A stretch of DNA of 64,000 nucleotides from Sphaerisporangium fuscum. Its GTDB lineage: Bacteria; Actinomycetota; Actinomycetes; Streptosporangiales; Streptosporangiaceae. Positions 27,733 through 37,560 of the stretch are shown in pieces. The stretch's first letter is position 1, and every line of letters begins with the position of its first letter. The notes below the pieces were generated by a model, which saw only the letters and a list, made by a program, of their open reading frames with translations, did no database searches and was not told where the DNA came from. The stretch is from assembly GCF_018531465.1 (NCBI RefSeq), contig NZ_JAHDTF010000004.1:310001-374000 (forward strand), written 5' to 3'. Position numbers and translations under genes: made by a program.

Positions 27733-29169
27733 TCAGCCGAGGCGGGCTATCGACTTGTGCTCCAGGTAGGCGGACAGGCCTTCGGGGCCGAGTTCGCGGC
27801 CGATGCCGCTGGCCTTGTAGCCGCCGAACGGGGTGGACGGTTCCATGGTGTTCATCATGTTGACGCCGTAGGTGCCGGTGCGGACCCGGCGGGCGATGTT
27901 CATGCCGTGGTCGGTGTCCGCCGTCCAGACCGTGCCGGACAGGCCGTAGTCGCTGTCGTTGGCGATGCGGACCGCGTCGGCCTCGTCCTGGTACTCGATC
28001 ACCGACAGGACGGGGCCGAAGATCTCCTCGCGGGCGATCCGCATGTCGTTCGACACCCCGGCGAACACCGTGGGCGCGACGTACCAGCCGCGGTCGAACG
28101 GCCGGTCGAGGCCGCCGACGACGGGCTTCGCCCCCTCGTCGATGCCGATCTTTATGTACCCCTCGACCCGCTCCTGCTGGCGCTTGGCGACCAGCGGGCC
28201 GATGCCGGTGGCCGGGTCGGCCGGGTCGCCGACGGGCTGGGAGGTGACCATGTCGGCGATGGCCTGGACCACCTCGTCGTACCGGCGGGAGGAGGCGAGG
28301 ATGCGGGTCTGCGCGACGCACGCCTGGCCGTTGTTCATCAGGGAGGCGATCGACAGGAAGCCCATCGCGGCGCCGAGGTCGCAGTCGTCCAGGATGATCG
28401 CCGCCGACTTGCCGCCCAGTTCGAGGCTGCAGCGCTTGAGCTGCTCGCCGCAGATGCTCGCGATGCGGCGGCCCGCGGCGGTGGACCCGGTGAAGGCCAC
28501 CTTGTCGACGTCGGGGTGCGAGACGAGGTGCTCGCCCGCCTCGCGGCCGGCGGCGACGATGTTGACGACCCCGGCCGGGAGACCGGCCTCCTTGATCATC
28601 TCTGCGAGGAGGTAGGAGTCGAGGGGGGTCTCCGGGGCGGGCTTGACGACGACGGTGCACCCGGCGATCAGCGCGGGGGCGAGCTTGGTCATGATGACGA
28701 ACTGGGGGACGTTCCACGGCACCACGGCCGCGACCACGCCGACCGGCTCGCGCCTGACCGTCACCGGCCCGAACATGCCGGGGCGGTCCTCTTCCACCGC
28801 GAACGTCTTCCCGAGTTCGCTGAAGTACTGAAGGATCCCGAGCGGCTGCGGAGCCTGGGCGAGCTGCGAGAAGGTGATGGGAGAGCCCATCTCGCGGGTG
28901 ATGATCTCGGCCATCTCGGACTGCCGGGCGGAGTACAGCTCGGTCAGCTTGCCGACCACCTCGGCGCGCTCGGCCATGGTCATCCTGGGCCAGGGGCCGT
29001 TGTCGAACGCCTCGCGGGCCGCGGCGACCGCGCGGTCCATGTCGGCGGCGGTGCCCTCGGGCACCCGCCCGATGATCTCCTCGGTGTGCGGCGAGACGAC
29101 GTCGATCGTCGCGCTGCCCGCGGGAGCCACCCAGTCGCCCCCGATGAAAAGACGGTCGTGCTGAAGCAT
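27733..29169 (-). CDS. aldehyde dehydrogenase (NAD(P)-dependent)
   Basis: A 478-residue ALDH-superfamily enzyme oxidising an aldehyde to the acid. The cofactor-binding FTGSTAAGRRI motif, general-base Glu in LELGGKSA and nucleophile Cys in NNGQACVAQTR are all present, as is the C-terminal EEIFGPVL segment. ATG 29169 has AGGAGG upstream. It stands alone, converging with ackA and diverging from the secreted coiled-coil protein gene across 301 bp. The substrate is not predictable. Confidence 0.93.
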   Translation of the reverse strand: MLQHDRLFIGGDWVAPAGSATIDVVSPHTEEIIGRVPEGTAADMDRAVAAAREAFDNGPWPRMTMAERAEVVGKLTELYSARQSEMAEIITREMGSPITFSQLAQAPQPLGILQYFSELGKTFAVEEDRPGMFGPVTVRREPVGVVAAVVPWNVPQFVIMTKLAPALIAGCTVVVKPAPETPLDSYLLAEMIKEAGLPAGVVNIVAAGREAGEHLVSHPDVDKVAFTGSTAAGRRIASICGEQLKRCSLELGGKSAAIILDDCDLGAAMGFLSIASLMNNGQACVAQTRILASSRRYDEVVQAIADMVTSQPVGDPADPATGIGPLVAKRQQERVEGYIKIGIDEGAKPVVGGLDRPFDRGWYVAPTVFAGVSNDMRIAREEIFGPVLSVIEYQDEADAVRIANDSDYGLSGTVWTADTDHGMNIARRVRTGTYGVNMMNTMEPSTPFGGYKASGIGRELGPEGLSAYLEHKSIARLG

Positions 29170-29470
29170 GTGTCTGCCTCCTGGTCGGGCGGGCCGGGGT
29201 TCTGTTTGACCTAATGCTTGCTTGTTTCAGTCTTGCCGCGAAGGAGCGGGGCCACAAGGGCCGTACCCCTCGAACGCTGTGACAGAACCATGTTCTATCT
29301 CTGTTGGCAAGACTCGGAGAACCGAGGCCGGCCCAATCCTCCGGAAACCGGCCACGGCCGTACCCCCGAGGTGGTAGATAGTTCGCCAACCGGTATAGGT
29401 TCTTCCGATCGTGTGACGGTTCCGAAGATCCGCTTCTATAGTTTCGGGGCGTCCTATCTGGGGAGGGCTG
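29170..29470. other. divergent intergenic region
   Basis: These 301 bp separate the divergent aldehyde dehydrogenase and secreted-protein genes. The only promoter-like element noted is TATAGT at about 29438-29443, some 28 bp before the + strand start. No convincing ORF or repeat was found. Confidence 0.4.
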
Positions 29471-30370
29471 ATGCGATCAGGCCGCGTCGTCTGGCTGGCC
29501 GCCGTCCTCATAGGGCTTTTCTCCTCGCTGACCGCCCCCGCGGCCGAAGCCAAGCCGAATCCCCAGACGGAGCTGAACCGGCTCACCAAGCAGGCGGCCG
29601 CCCTGCAGAAGGCCTACCGCGGCGAGATCGAGAGCCTGGAGGACGCCAAGAGGGCCGCCAAGAAGGCCGGCGACCGCACGAAGAAGCTCGGCTCCGACCT
29701 CGCCCGGGCCAAGGTGGAGATCGCCCGGTTCTACAGCAACTCGTACATGTCAGGCAGCATCGACGGTCCGAAGGTCTTCACCTACAGCGGCGACGCCGAC
29801 ACCATCCTCGGCCAGGTCGCCACCGTCACCTACCTCGCCGAAGAGAAGAACCAGCGGCTCAACCGGCTCAACGACCTGCTCAAGGAGTCCAGGGACGCCA
29901 AGACGCAGGCCGACGGCAAGATCGACGACCTGAAGAAGGAGATCAAGAACCTTCTCGACAAGAAGGCCGACGTCGAGAAGCTCCTCAAGAAGTTCGGCTT
30001 CCAGAAGCCCGACGCCGGCAGTGGCCTCACCCCGCGCATGATCAGCGTCCGCAACATCATCATGCAGAACTTCCCGATGCCGTTCAGCGTCGGCTGCCTC
30101 CGCCCGGGCGACCCTGGCGAGCACGGCAAGGGCCGGGCCTGCGACTTCATGATGAGCACGGGCGGCCGCATGCCCGACGCCGCCTCCCAGGCGCGCGGCG
30201 ACGCCCTCGCGCAGTGGTGCATCGAGAACGGCCGCCAGATCGGCATCATGTACATCATCTGGCGGCAGCGCTACTACGACATCCGCACGGGCGCGGGCTG
30301 GCGGCAGATGTCCGACCGGGGCGGCATCACCCAGAACCACTACGACCACGTCCACGTGTCGGTCTTCTGA
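29471..30370 (+). CDS. secreted coiled-coil protein with M15-like C-domain
   Basis: A 299-residue exported protein. Residues 1-27 form a Sec signal peptide (VWLAAVLIGLFSSL, then APAAEA). Residues about 33-165 are a Lys/Glu-rich coiled coil like that in wall-hydrolase precursors. The C-terminal domain (about 185-299) contains GKGRACDFM, DALAQWCIENG, WRQRYYDIRTGAGWR and a terminal DHVHVSVF, which match the ARB_07466/M15-related domain found in actinobacterial secreted proteins. The HxH near the end and the Asp in ACDFM could be metal ligands. It probably acts at the cell wall. No partner gene is adjacent. Confidence 0.85.
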   Translation: MRSGRVVWLAAVLIGLFSSLTAPAAEAKPNPQTELNRLTKQAAALQKAYRGEIESLEDAKRAAKKAGDRTKKLGSDLARAKVEIARFYSNSYMSGSIDGPKVFTYSGDADTILGQVATVTYLAEEKNQRLNRLNDLLKESRDAKTQADGKIDDLKKEIKNLLDKKADVEKLLKKFGFQKPDAGSGLTPRMISVRNIIMQNFPMPFSVGCLRPGDPGEHGKGRACDFMMSTGGRMPDAASQARGDALAQWCIENGRQIGIMYIIWRQRYYDIRTGAGWRQMSDRGGITQNHYDHVHVSVF

Positions 30371-30374
30371 GGGC

Positions 30375-31697
<1,323 letters not shown>

Positions 31698-31712
31698 GGT
31701 GACCTCCGGTCT

Positions 31713-31729
31713 CATGAGTAGTGCTCATG
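31713..31729. promoter_or_regulatory. palindrome between GH1 glucosidase and TetR gene
   Basis: CATGAG (31713-31718) and CTCATG (31724-31729) flank TAGTG. The whole is a near-perfect 17-bp palindrome, placed to control both divergent genes. Confidence 0.55.
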
Positions 31730-31768
31730 TTAAGCCCCGGCAGGGCGAATCGGGAGGATGATGGGGGC

Positions 31769-32425
31769 ATGACGAACGTCTCCGCAGGGACGCTGCGCCG
31801 CCGTCCCGCTCAGCGTCGCAGCGTGGAACGAGTAGAGCGCATGCTCGACGAGTGCGCCCGGCTTCTGGACGAGGTCGGGTACGACGGTCTGACGACGAAA
31901 GAGGTCGCGCGACGCGCCGGCGTGCCGATCGGCACGTTCTACCAGTTCTTCCCCGACAAGCAGGGCCTGGTGCGCGCGCTGGCCCTGCGCAACCTCGACG
32001 CGTTCCTCGAACGCATCGCCGCCCGGGTCAGCTCGACGAACATCTCCGTGTGGACCGACGGCGTCGACTTCGTCGTCGACGAGTTCGTGGCGATGAAGCG
32101 CAGCACCCCCGGCTTCGCCGTCGTCGACTTCGGCGAGATACTCCCCACCCCCGGCGGCCCCGCCCTGCGCGGCACCAACCGCATGCTGGACGCCGCGCTG
32201 GAGAACAACGTCATCGTCGCCGACCGGCTCCGCGCGCTCACCATCGAGCTCCTCGGGGCGCCGGCCGGTCCCGGGCTCGACCGGGCGCTGATCGTCGCGG
32301 TGGAGGCCGCGGACGCCGTCCTGAAGCTCGCCTTCCGCACCCACCCCGACGGCGACCCCGAGCTGATCGCCGAATGCAAGCACCTTTTGCGCCGCTACCT
32401 CGCCGACCACCTGCCCCAGCCGTGA
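31769..32425 (+). CDS. TetR family regulator
   Basis: A 218-residue TetR protein. The HTH lies at about residues 25-70 (MLDECARLLDEVGYDGLTTKEVARRAG, then GTFYQFFPDKQGL). The C-terminal ligand domain has no family-specific motif I recognise. ATG 31769 was chosen because GGGGG precedes it and the upstream in-frame sequence to 31721 overlaps the palindrome. Divergent from the glucosidase, which is its likely target. Confidence 0.88.
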   Translation: MTNVSAGTLRRRPAQRRSVERVERMLDECARLLDEVGYDGLTTKEVARRAGVPIGTFYQFFPDKQGLVRALALRNLDAFLERIAARVSSTNISVWTDGVDFVVDEFVAMKRSTPGFAVVDFGEILPTPGGPALRGTNRMLDAALENNVIVADRLRALTIELLGAPAGPGLDRALIVAVEAADAVLKLAFRTHPDGDPELIAECKHLLRRYLADHLPQP

Positions 32426-32494
32426 CGACTGGACCGACCGGTCTACTATGCAGGGGAGGAAACCGACGGCGGACAGGAACGCGGTGAAGGGGCA

Positions 32495-33061
32495 GTGGGG
32501 ACCAAGGGGCAGGCGACCAGGAGCCGGATGCTCGACGCGACACGCGACCTCGTGGAGGCCGGAGGCTACTACGGCACCGGCCTGAACCAGGTGCTCGCCG
32601 TGAGCGGCGCCCCGCGAGGCTCGCTGTACTTCCACTTCCCCCAGGGCAAGGACCAGCTCGTGGCGGAGGCCATGATCCGGGGCGGCGCGGAGGTGGCGGC
32701 GACCGTCGAGGAGCTGGCCGGGTCGGCCGCCGACGCCGCCGGCCTGGTCACGGCCATCCTGACCACGCTCGGCGACCGGCTGGAGGCGTCCGGCTGGACC
32801 AAGGGCTGCCCGGTGGCGACGGTCGTCCTGGAGGTCGCCGCCACCAACGACGAGCTCCAGAAGGTCTGCGCCGACATCTACGCCTCCTGGCGGGCGGGCC
32901 TCGCGGCCCGCATCGCCGCCGACGGGCACAGCGGGCAGGAGGCGGAGGAGCTCGCCACCTTCGTCCTCGCCATGATCGAGGGCGCCCTCCTCCTGGCCCG
33001 CGCCGAACGCTCCCGCACCCCCATCGACGCCGTCGCCCGCCGCGTAACCGCCTTGCTGTAG
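32495..33061 (+). CDS. TetR family regulator, LmrA/YxaF-like
   Basis: A 188-residue TetR protein. The HTH MLDATRDLVEAGGYYGTGLNQVL is followed by GAPRGSLYFHFPQGKDQL, and the C-domain with GWTKGCPVATVVLEVA resembles the LmrA/YxaF subgroup, which often controls oxidoreductases or efflux. Start is GTG 32495 with GAAGGGG upstream. A TAGACCGGTC element (reverse strand, 32436-32445) just before the gene resembles the box recalled for the Bacillus members, so autoregulation is likely. The downstream convergent aldo-keto reductase is more likely MerR-controlled. Confidence 0.85.
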   Translation: MGTKGQATRSRMLDATRDLVEAGGYYGTGLNQVLAVSGAPRGSLYFHFPQGKDQLVAEAMIRGGAEVAATVEELAGSAADAAGLVTAILTTLGDRLEASGWTKGCPVATVVLEVAATNDELQKVCADIYASWRAGLAARIAADGHSGQEAEELATFVLAMIEGALLLARAERSRTPIDAVARRVTALL

Positions 33062-33093
33062 CGACGCCGTGCCGCGCGCCGGCCGTCTCCGTG

Positions 33094-34026
33094 TCAGGCG
33101 AGGGTGGGGTCGTCGAGGCGGGACCGAAGGCCCTCGTCCAGCTTCAGGTCGCGAGCGGCGAGGAGCTCGTCGAGCTGTGCCAGGGAGCTGGCGCCGACGA
33201 TGGGCACGATGTCCTGCGCGAGCAGCCATGCGAGCACGACCTGGTTCGCCGTCGCCCCCAGTTCCTTGGCGACCTCGTTCAGCCGGGCGAGCCGGCGCGT
33301 CGTTCCGCCGTGCTCGTACCACTCCGGGACGGGCCGGTCGGCCCTTCCGGTGTAGGCGCCGGTGAGCAACGAGGTGTAGACCCACAGCCGCATCCCCTCG
33401 CTGCGCACGTAGTCGAGCATCTCCTCATTGACCTGCACGTGGCCGCTCTCCGGCAGCCGCACTCCCGGGCGGGGGCGCAGGTAGGAGTGCCTGAGCTGGA
33501 TGTGGGTGTACGGCGTCAGCCCGTTCGCCCGCGCGACCGCGCGCGCCCGCTCCACCCTCCACGCCGGGTGGTTGGAGGCGCCGACCGCCCCCACGATGCC
33601 CGCGGCGGCCAGCTCGCCGAAGACGCCCACCTGCTCCTCCAGCGGCGTCGCCCGGTCTTCGATGTGCGCCCAGTACACGTCGATGTGGTCGGTTCGCAGC
33701 CTGCGCAGGCTGCCCTCCACGGCACTCCGGATCGCGGAGGCCGACAGGCCTTCGGCCGAGTCGAGCGTACGGTCGCCGGGGACGGTGGGGCGTGCCCCGC
33801 ACTTGGTGCTCAGGACGACCCTGTCCCGGTTGCCCCGCGCGGCGAGCCACTTGCCGATGGTGGCCTCGCTCTCGTCACCGGTGGCCCCCTCGACCCAGAA
33901 GGGGTAGTTGTCGGAGGTGTCGATCATGGTCCCGCCCGCCTCGACGAAGCGGTCGAGGATGGCGAACGAGCCCGCCTCGTCGATGGACGTGCCGAACGGA
34001 ATGGCGCCGAGCGCGATGTCTGTCAT
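33094..34026 (-). CDS. aldo/keto reductase
   Basis: A 310-residue NADPH-dependent reductase of the AKR barrel fold. The catalytic tetrad is visible in DTSDNYPFW (Asp and Tyr), STKCG (Lys) and YWAHIED (His). The C-terminal IVPIVGASSLAQLDELL binds the cofactor phosphate. ATG 34026 sits one base after the predicted start of transcription from a 19-bp-spaced MerR-type promoter, so it is probably leaderless. It diverges from the MerR gene and is the evident target. Confidence 0.92.
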   Translation of the reverse strand: MTDIALGAIPFGTSIDEAGSFAILDRFVEAGGTMIDTSDNYPFWVEGATGDESEATIGKWLAARGNRDRVVLSTKCGARPTVPGDRTLDSAEGLSASAIRSAVEGSLRRLRTDHIDVYWAHIEDRATPLEEQVGVFGELAAAGIVGAVGASNHPAWRVERARAVARANGLTPYTHIQLRHSYLRPRPGVRLPESGHVQVNEEMLDYVRSEGMRLWVYTSLLTGAYTGRADRPVPEWYEHGGTTRRLARLNEVAKELGATANQVVLAWLLAQDIVPIVGASSLAQLDELLAARDLKLDEGLRSRLDDPTLA

Positions 34027-34033
34027 GCCTCAC

Positions 34034-34064
34034 ATCGTGGAAGCTGGAGCGAACTCCAGGTCAA
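34034..34064 (-). promoter_or_regulatory. MerR-type promoter of the aldo/keto reductase
   Basis: Reading on the minus strand, TTGACC (34064-34059) and CACGAT (34039-34034) are separated by 19 bp. The spacer holds the dyad CTGGAG-N4-CTCCAG (34044-34059 on the plus strand). A 19-bp spacer over a dyad is characteristic of MerR-activated promoters. Confidence 0.75.
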
Positions 34065-34111
34065 GACCGTCGTCTGCTTCCGGTGGGGTCGTGGCGGACC
34101 CTGAGGGCGTG

Positions 34112-34142
34112 TTGACCTGGAGTCGGCTCCAGGTGTAATGAT
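34112..34142 (+). promoter_or_regulatory. MerR-type promoter of the merR gene
   Basis: TTGACC (34112-34117) and TAATGAT (34136-34142) flank an 18-19 bp spacer. The perfect dyad ACCTGGAG-N4-CTCCAGGT spans 34115-34134. It is the second copy of the element at 34044-34059. Transcription is expected to begin close to the GTG at 34150. Confidence 0.75.
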
Positions 34143-34149
34143 CTGAGGC

Positions 34150-34563
34150 GTGAGCGTCTACACACCTGCCCAAGCCGTCGAGGAGACCGGCTTCAGCCTG
34201 GACACGCTTCGTTACTACGAGCGCATCGGCCTGCTGGAGCGGGTCGAACGGAACGCCGCAGGTCAAAGACGGTTCAGCGAGAGCGACGTCAGCTGGCTCG
34301 GCATGCTGCGCTGTCTGCGTGACACGGGCATGCCCATCGCCGAGATGCTGCGCTTCGCCCAGCTCGTGCGCAGCGGTGACGACACCATCGCCAAGCGCCT
34401 GGACCTTCTGGAGGCCCACGACCGCGAGGTGGAGGACCAGATCGCCAGGCTTCGCGAGAAGCAGGAGGCGCTCCAACACAAGATCCAGTACTACCGGGAC
34501 GTCCTGACGCTGGCCGAGACCCCGTCCCCCTGCGTCCACACCCCCGAGACCGAACCGGTCTGA
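34150..34563 (+). CDS. MerR family regulator
   Basis: A 137-residue MerR protein. The winged HTH (VYTPAQAVEETGFSLDTLRYYERIGLL, residues 3-29) is followed by a second wing and a long dimerisation helix (about 75-120). Two cysteines (LRCLRD, and PSPC near the C-terminus) could sense thiol-reactive or redox signals but do not match a known metal site. The GTG start has no ribosome binding site and the promoter predicts a leaderless mRNA. It likely activates the divergent aldo/keto reductase, fitting detoxification of reactive carbonyls. Confidence 0.9.
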   Translation: MSVYTPAQAVEETGFSLDTLRYYERIGLLERVERNAAGQRRFSESDVSWLGMLRCLRDTGMPIAEMLRFAQLVRSGDDTIAKRLDLLEAHDREVEDQIARLREKQEALQHKIQYYRDVLTLAETPSPCVHTPETEPV

Positions 34564-34661
34564 CCGGGCCTCTCGCGTCCGCGCCGGTCTGACCCGCCCC
34601 CCTGTGGCCGCCCCGAGGCCGGACCCGTCTGGTGACCTGCCCGCCTTGCCGAGGAAGACCC

Positions 34662-34690
34662 CCGGCCCCTCGCCCCCGAGGGCGGGCCGG
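34662..34690. terminator. possible terminator between merR and ABC exporter gene
   Basis: CCGGCCC (34662-34668) and GGGCCGG (34684-34690) pair, with an inner CTCG/CGAG stem and a bulge. It lies between two convergent genes. Confidence 0.4.
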
Positions 34691-34718
34691 TGTGGGAGGG
34701 GCTCGGCTCGGTGGCGGG

Positions 34719-36776
34719 TCACACCCGGCTCGGGTTCTTGTGGTTCGTGGTGTCGTAGGCGCTGGCCTGGAGGTTGTAGAGATCGGCGTAGATGCCGTCG
34801 TAGGCCATCAGCTCGTTGTGGGTGCCCTGCTCCACGACCTTGCCGTGGTCGAGCACGTAGATGCGATCGGCGAAGCGCACGCTGGCCAGGCGGTGGGTGA
34901 TGAGCAGGACGGTGCGCCCGTCGGCGTGCTCGCGGATCCGCTCGAACAGGGCGTGCTCGGCGCGGGCGTCCAGGGCGGCCGTCGGCTCGTCGCAGATCAG
35001 CAGGGGTGCGTCCCGGTAGAAGCCCCTGGCCACCGCGATCCGCTGCCACTGGCCGCCCGAGGGCTCGTGGCCGTCCTTGAAGCGGCGGTCGAGCAGGGTG
35101 CGATAGCCGTGCGGCAGCTCGGCGATCACCTGGTCGGCCCCGGCGACCGCCGCCGACGCGTGTAACGCCTCCTCGCCCTTCTCCAGCCCCATCGCGATGT
35201 TGTCCTTCGCCGTCAGGGGCCAGCGGGTGTGGTCCTGGGCGATGACCGCGATGCGGCTGCGGAGATCCTCGTGATCGACCTGCCTGAGGTCGACGTCGTC
35301 CCACCGCACCTGACCTCTGCCGGGGTCGTAGAGACCGGCGATGACCTTCGAGAGGGTGGTCTTGCCGGAGCCGTTCTCTCCCACCAGGGCCACCACCTCA
35401 CCCCTGTCGAGGTGGATGGACACCTGGTCGAGCGCGGGGTCGTCCTTGCCGGGATAGTGGAAGGTCACCTCGTCGACGGTGATGCGCCCGAAAGCGGAGG
35501 GCGCCGGGAGGGGACGGGCGGGGCCGAAACCCTCGCGTCCCAGCGTGCAGAAGTCGAGGAAGTCGGTGAAGTAGAGCCCCTCTTCGTAAAGCCGGTTGGT
35601 GGAGTGCATGAGGTTGGCCAGGGAGCCCTGGCCGGACCGGATGGCGAGCACGGCGGTGCCGGCGACCGCCAGCGGCACCGCGCCGATGGCGAGCAGCACG
35701 CCCAGCGCGACGTAGACGATGGCGGTGCCCAGGCCGCCGAGCGCCTCCCCGATGACTTTCGCCACGGTCTGCCGCCGTGCGAGGCGCAGCACCACCTCCT
35801 GCTCGGCGCCCGCCACCGCGTCGTACAGCCGCATCAGGAACCGGCGCATGGTGAACGAGCGGATCTCGGCGGCGGTCTCCCTCTCGGCCATCAGCTCCGA
35901 CAGGATCCACTTGCGCCTGCGGACCGGGATGAGCCCGTACATCGTGGTGTAGCGCATGCGGGCCGAGCGGACGGCGGCCCAGGCGTCGGGGATGACGGCC
36001 AGGACGAGCAGGGGGAGCAGCACGGGATGCAGGATCCCGAGCACGCCGGCGGCGGCTCCGAGGCCGATGAGCCCGGTCAGCACGTCGATCGCGGAGTCGA
36101 CCACGCTGTCGACCGTGGACACCCCTCGGGTGCGGGCTCGCTGGAGGGAGTCGTGGAAGTCGGGGTCGTCGAAGCGGATCAGTTCGACACGGGTGGTCAG
36201 GTCGTAGAGCTGCTTCTCGGCGATGCGGGCGACCTGGGGCTCGAGCCGGGACTGGGCCCAACCGGCCCCCGCCTGCAGACCCGTGCGGAGCGTGGCGGCG
36301 GCGCCGACCAGCAGCAGGCTGGGCAGGGCGGCCTTCACGCGGTCGGGGGTGGGGCCGGCGGAGAAGAGCGCCTGCAGCACGCCGGTCGTGGCCAGCAGGC
36401 CGAAGGCGGTGAACACCCCGCCCAGCACGCTGAGGGAGACCGTCGCCAGGGCGTCGCGCGGGCTCGCCCGCCAGGCCATGCGCACGGCCTGGCCGATGAG
36501 CGAGGGCAGCCTGCGGGCGATCGTGAGGAAGCCCACTCCGCTCATGGTCGTGGCGTGGGCGTACCAGTCGCCGATCCGCACCTCACCGAGCTCCACCGGC
36601 GGTTCGCCGTCCGCCGCGTGGTCGCTCTCCGGCGAGGAGGTCTCCGGGAGGGGGATGCGCGGCGCGGAGCCCTTGGGGGAGCCGCCTTCCGCCGCCGGGG
36701 CATGGGCGGCGGAGCCGTCAGACGTGGAGGATTCCGGGGGAACGTCGGCCATGCTTCGCAGTGTGACCTGCGCCAC
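34719..36776 (-). CDS. ABC exporter, fused membrane and ATPase domains
   Basis: A 685-residue half-transporter. Residues 1-70 are a Pro/Ser/Glu-rich cytoplasmic tail, about 90-420 the six-helix membrane domain, and 450-670 the nucleotide-binding domain with GENGSGKTTL, SGGQWQRIAVARG, LLICDEPTAALD and the switch LLITHRLAS. The Trp variant SGGQWQR is common among exporters in RiPP clusters but not restricted to them. GTG 36776 is preferred because TAAACT ends four bases before it and could make a near-leaderless mRNA. ATG 36752 is the alternative. A 47-residue ORF lies 96 bp upstream on the same strand. The substrate is unknown. Confidence 0.88.
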   Translation of the reverse strand: MAQVTLRSMADVPPESSTSDGSAAHAPAAEGGSPKGSAPRIPLPETSSPESDHAADGEPPVELGEVRIGDWYAHATTMSGVGFLTIARRLPSLIGQAVRMAWRASPRDALATVSLSVLGGVFTAFGLLATTGVLQALFSAGPTPDRVKAALPSLLLVGAAATLRTGLQAGAGWAQSRLEPQVARIAEKQLYDLTTRVELIRFDDPDFHDSLQRARTRGVSTVDSVVDSAIDVLTGLIGLGAAAGVLGILHPVLLPLLVLAVIPDAWAAVRSARMRYTTMYGLIPVRRRKWILSELMAERETAAEIRSFTMRRFLMRLYDAVAGAEQEVVLRLARRQTVAKVIGEALGGLGTAIVYVALGVLLAIGAVPLAVAGTAVLAIRSGQGSLANLMHSTNRLYEEGLYFTDFLDFCTLGREGFGPARPLPAPSAFGRITVDEVTFHYPGKDDPALDQVSIHLDRGEVVALVGENGSGKTTLSKVIAGLYDPGRGQVRWDDVDLRQVDHEDLRSRIAVIAQDHTRWPLTAKDNIAMGLEKGEEALHASAAVAGADQVIAELPHGYRTLLDRRFKDGHEPSGGQWQRIAVARGFYRDAPLLICDEPTAALDARAEHALFERIREHADGRTVLLITHRLASVRFADRIYVLDHGKVVEQGTHNELMAYDGIYADLYNLQASAYDTTNHKNPSRV

Positions 36777-36872
36777 CGACAGTTTAAAGCCGCCGCCGTA
36801 AAGGTGGGACTTTTAAAGTCGCAATTAGTTGGTCTGCCGGTTAATGCGGCCGCCGAGGTGGCTCTGCCGTGT

Positions 36873-37016
36873 CTAGCGGGACCTGCTGGTTCTCTTCCAT
36901 TGGTTCGGGTCGCGCGTGTGCTCCGGGAGCTGCGAGGCGAGGCGCTCCGCCTCGTCGTGCAGCGCGGCGATGAGCAGGAGTTCGAGGCCCAGGTCTTCCA
37001 GATCGACGGTGTCCAT
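36873..37016 (-). CDS. candidate small protein upstream of the ABC exporter
   Basis: A 47-residue ORF starting at ATG 37016 with GGGAGA five bases upstream. Third positions are almost all G or C, as in real genes of this genome. The N-terminal half is acidic and helical (VDLEDLGLELLLIAALHDEA), and the C-terminus is basic and Trp-containing (RDPNQWKRTSRSR). It has no Cys, so it is not a lanthipeptide. It could be a peptide substrate, an accessory peptide or a regulator of the exporter. No family is recognised. Confidence 0.5.
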   Translation of the reverse strand: MDTVDLEDLGLELLLIAALHDEAERLASQLPEHTRDPNQWKRTSRSR

Positions 37017-37560
37017 CTGAGTCTCCCGACATGAGGTGCCTTGCGGTCCGGAGGTCGCCCGGGGAGCCGGTGCAGGGGAATCTTACCTTCCGTGATGGAA
37101 GTCTGCACCCTTGGCCTGCCACTGTCACTCTTCGTGCAGAAGGGGCGGCCCGTAACTCGGCTTCGGGTGGGTCTTCTATCCCCTCCGCGTACGGGGACGG
37201 CGGCGGCTCGTGCGTCCACTGTCGCGCCACAGGTGATCTCCCACCGCCGCATCGTTCCGGCCCTGTCCTGCTGGACGGCGCTCCGCACGGGAACGTGCCA
37301 GAGCCCCCGTGCGGCCCGGCCCGGCGTGGTGCCGAACCGTGCCTTGATCGCAGCAGCCTAGCGAATGTGATCTTAATTATGGAAGCAGAAAATCTAGAAA
37401 AATCACCGCATTTGCAGGTTTCAGGCGCGGTCGATCCCTTGACAGTGACCTTCAGTTGGCCCGCCCCGGACGCGGATTGCGGGTTCCGGTGGAAATAACT
37501 ATGGAGGGTTCATCGCAGTGTCGCCGGGGGCGCCCGCGACGCGGGCGCCGTCGGGAGCGG
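37017..37560. other. 544-bp interval with a local AT-rich patch
   Basis: Most of this interval has no credible gene. Positions about 37365-37410 are unusually AT-rich (TCTTAATTATGGAAGCAG and GAAAATCTAGAAAAATC). They contain a 39-codon ORF (37379-37498) starting MEAENLEKS and ending CGFRWK, with codon use unlike its neighbours. It may be a promoter region, or a small ORF of outside origin. Confidence 0.3.

Noticed and set aside
27523..29214. 563-codon plus-strand frame over the aldehyde dehydrogenase
   Set aside because: It is antisense to an intact ALDH with full motifs, so it is a shadow frame.
36873..37016. The exporter-adjacent peptide as a lanthipeptide precursor
   Set aside because: It has no cysteine and no LanM, LanKC or LanB/LanC gene lies in the window, so a lanthipeptide is not supported.
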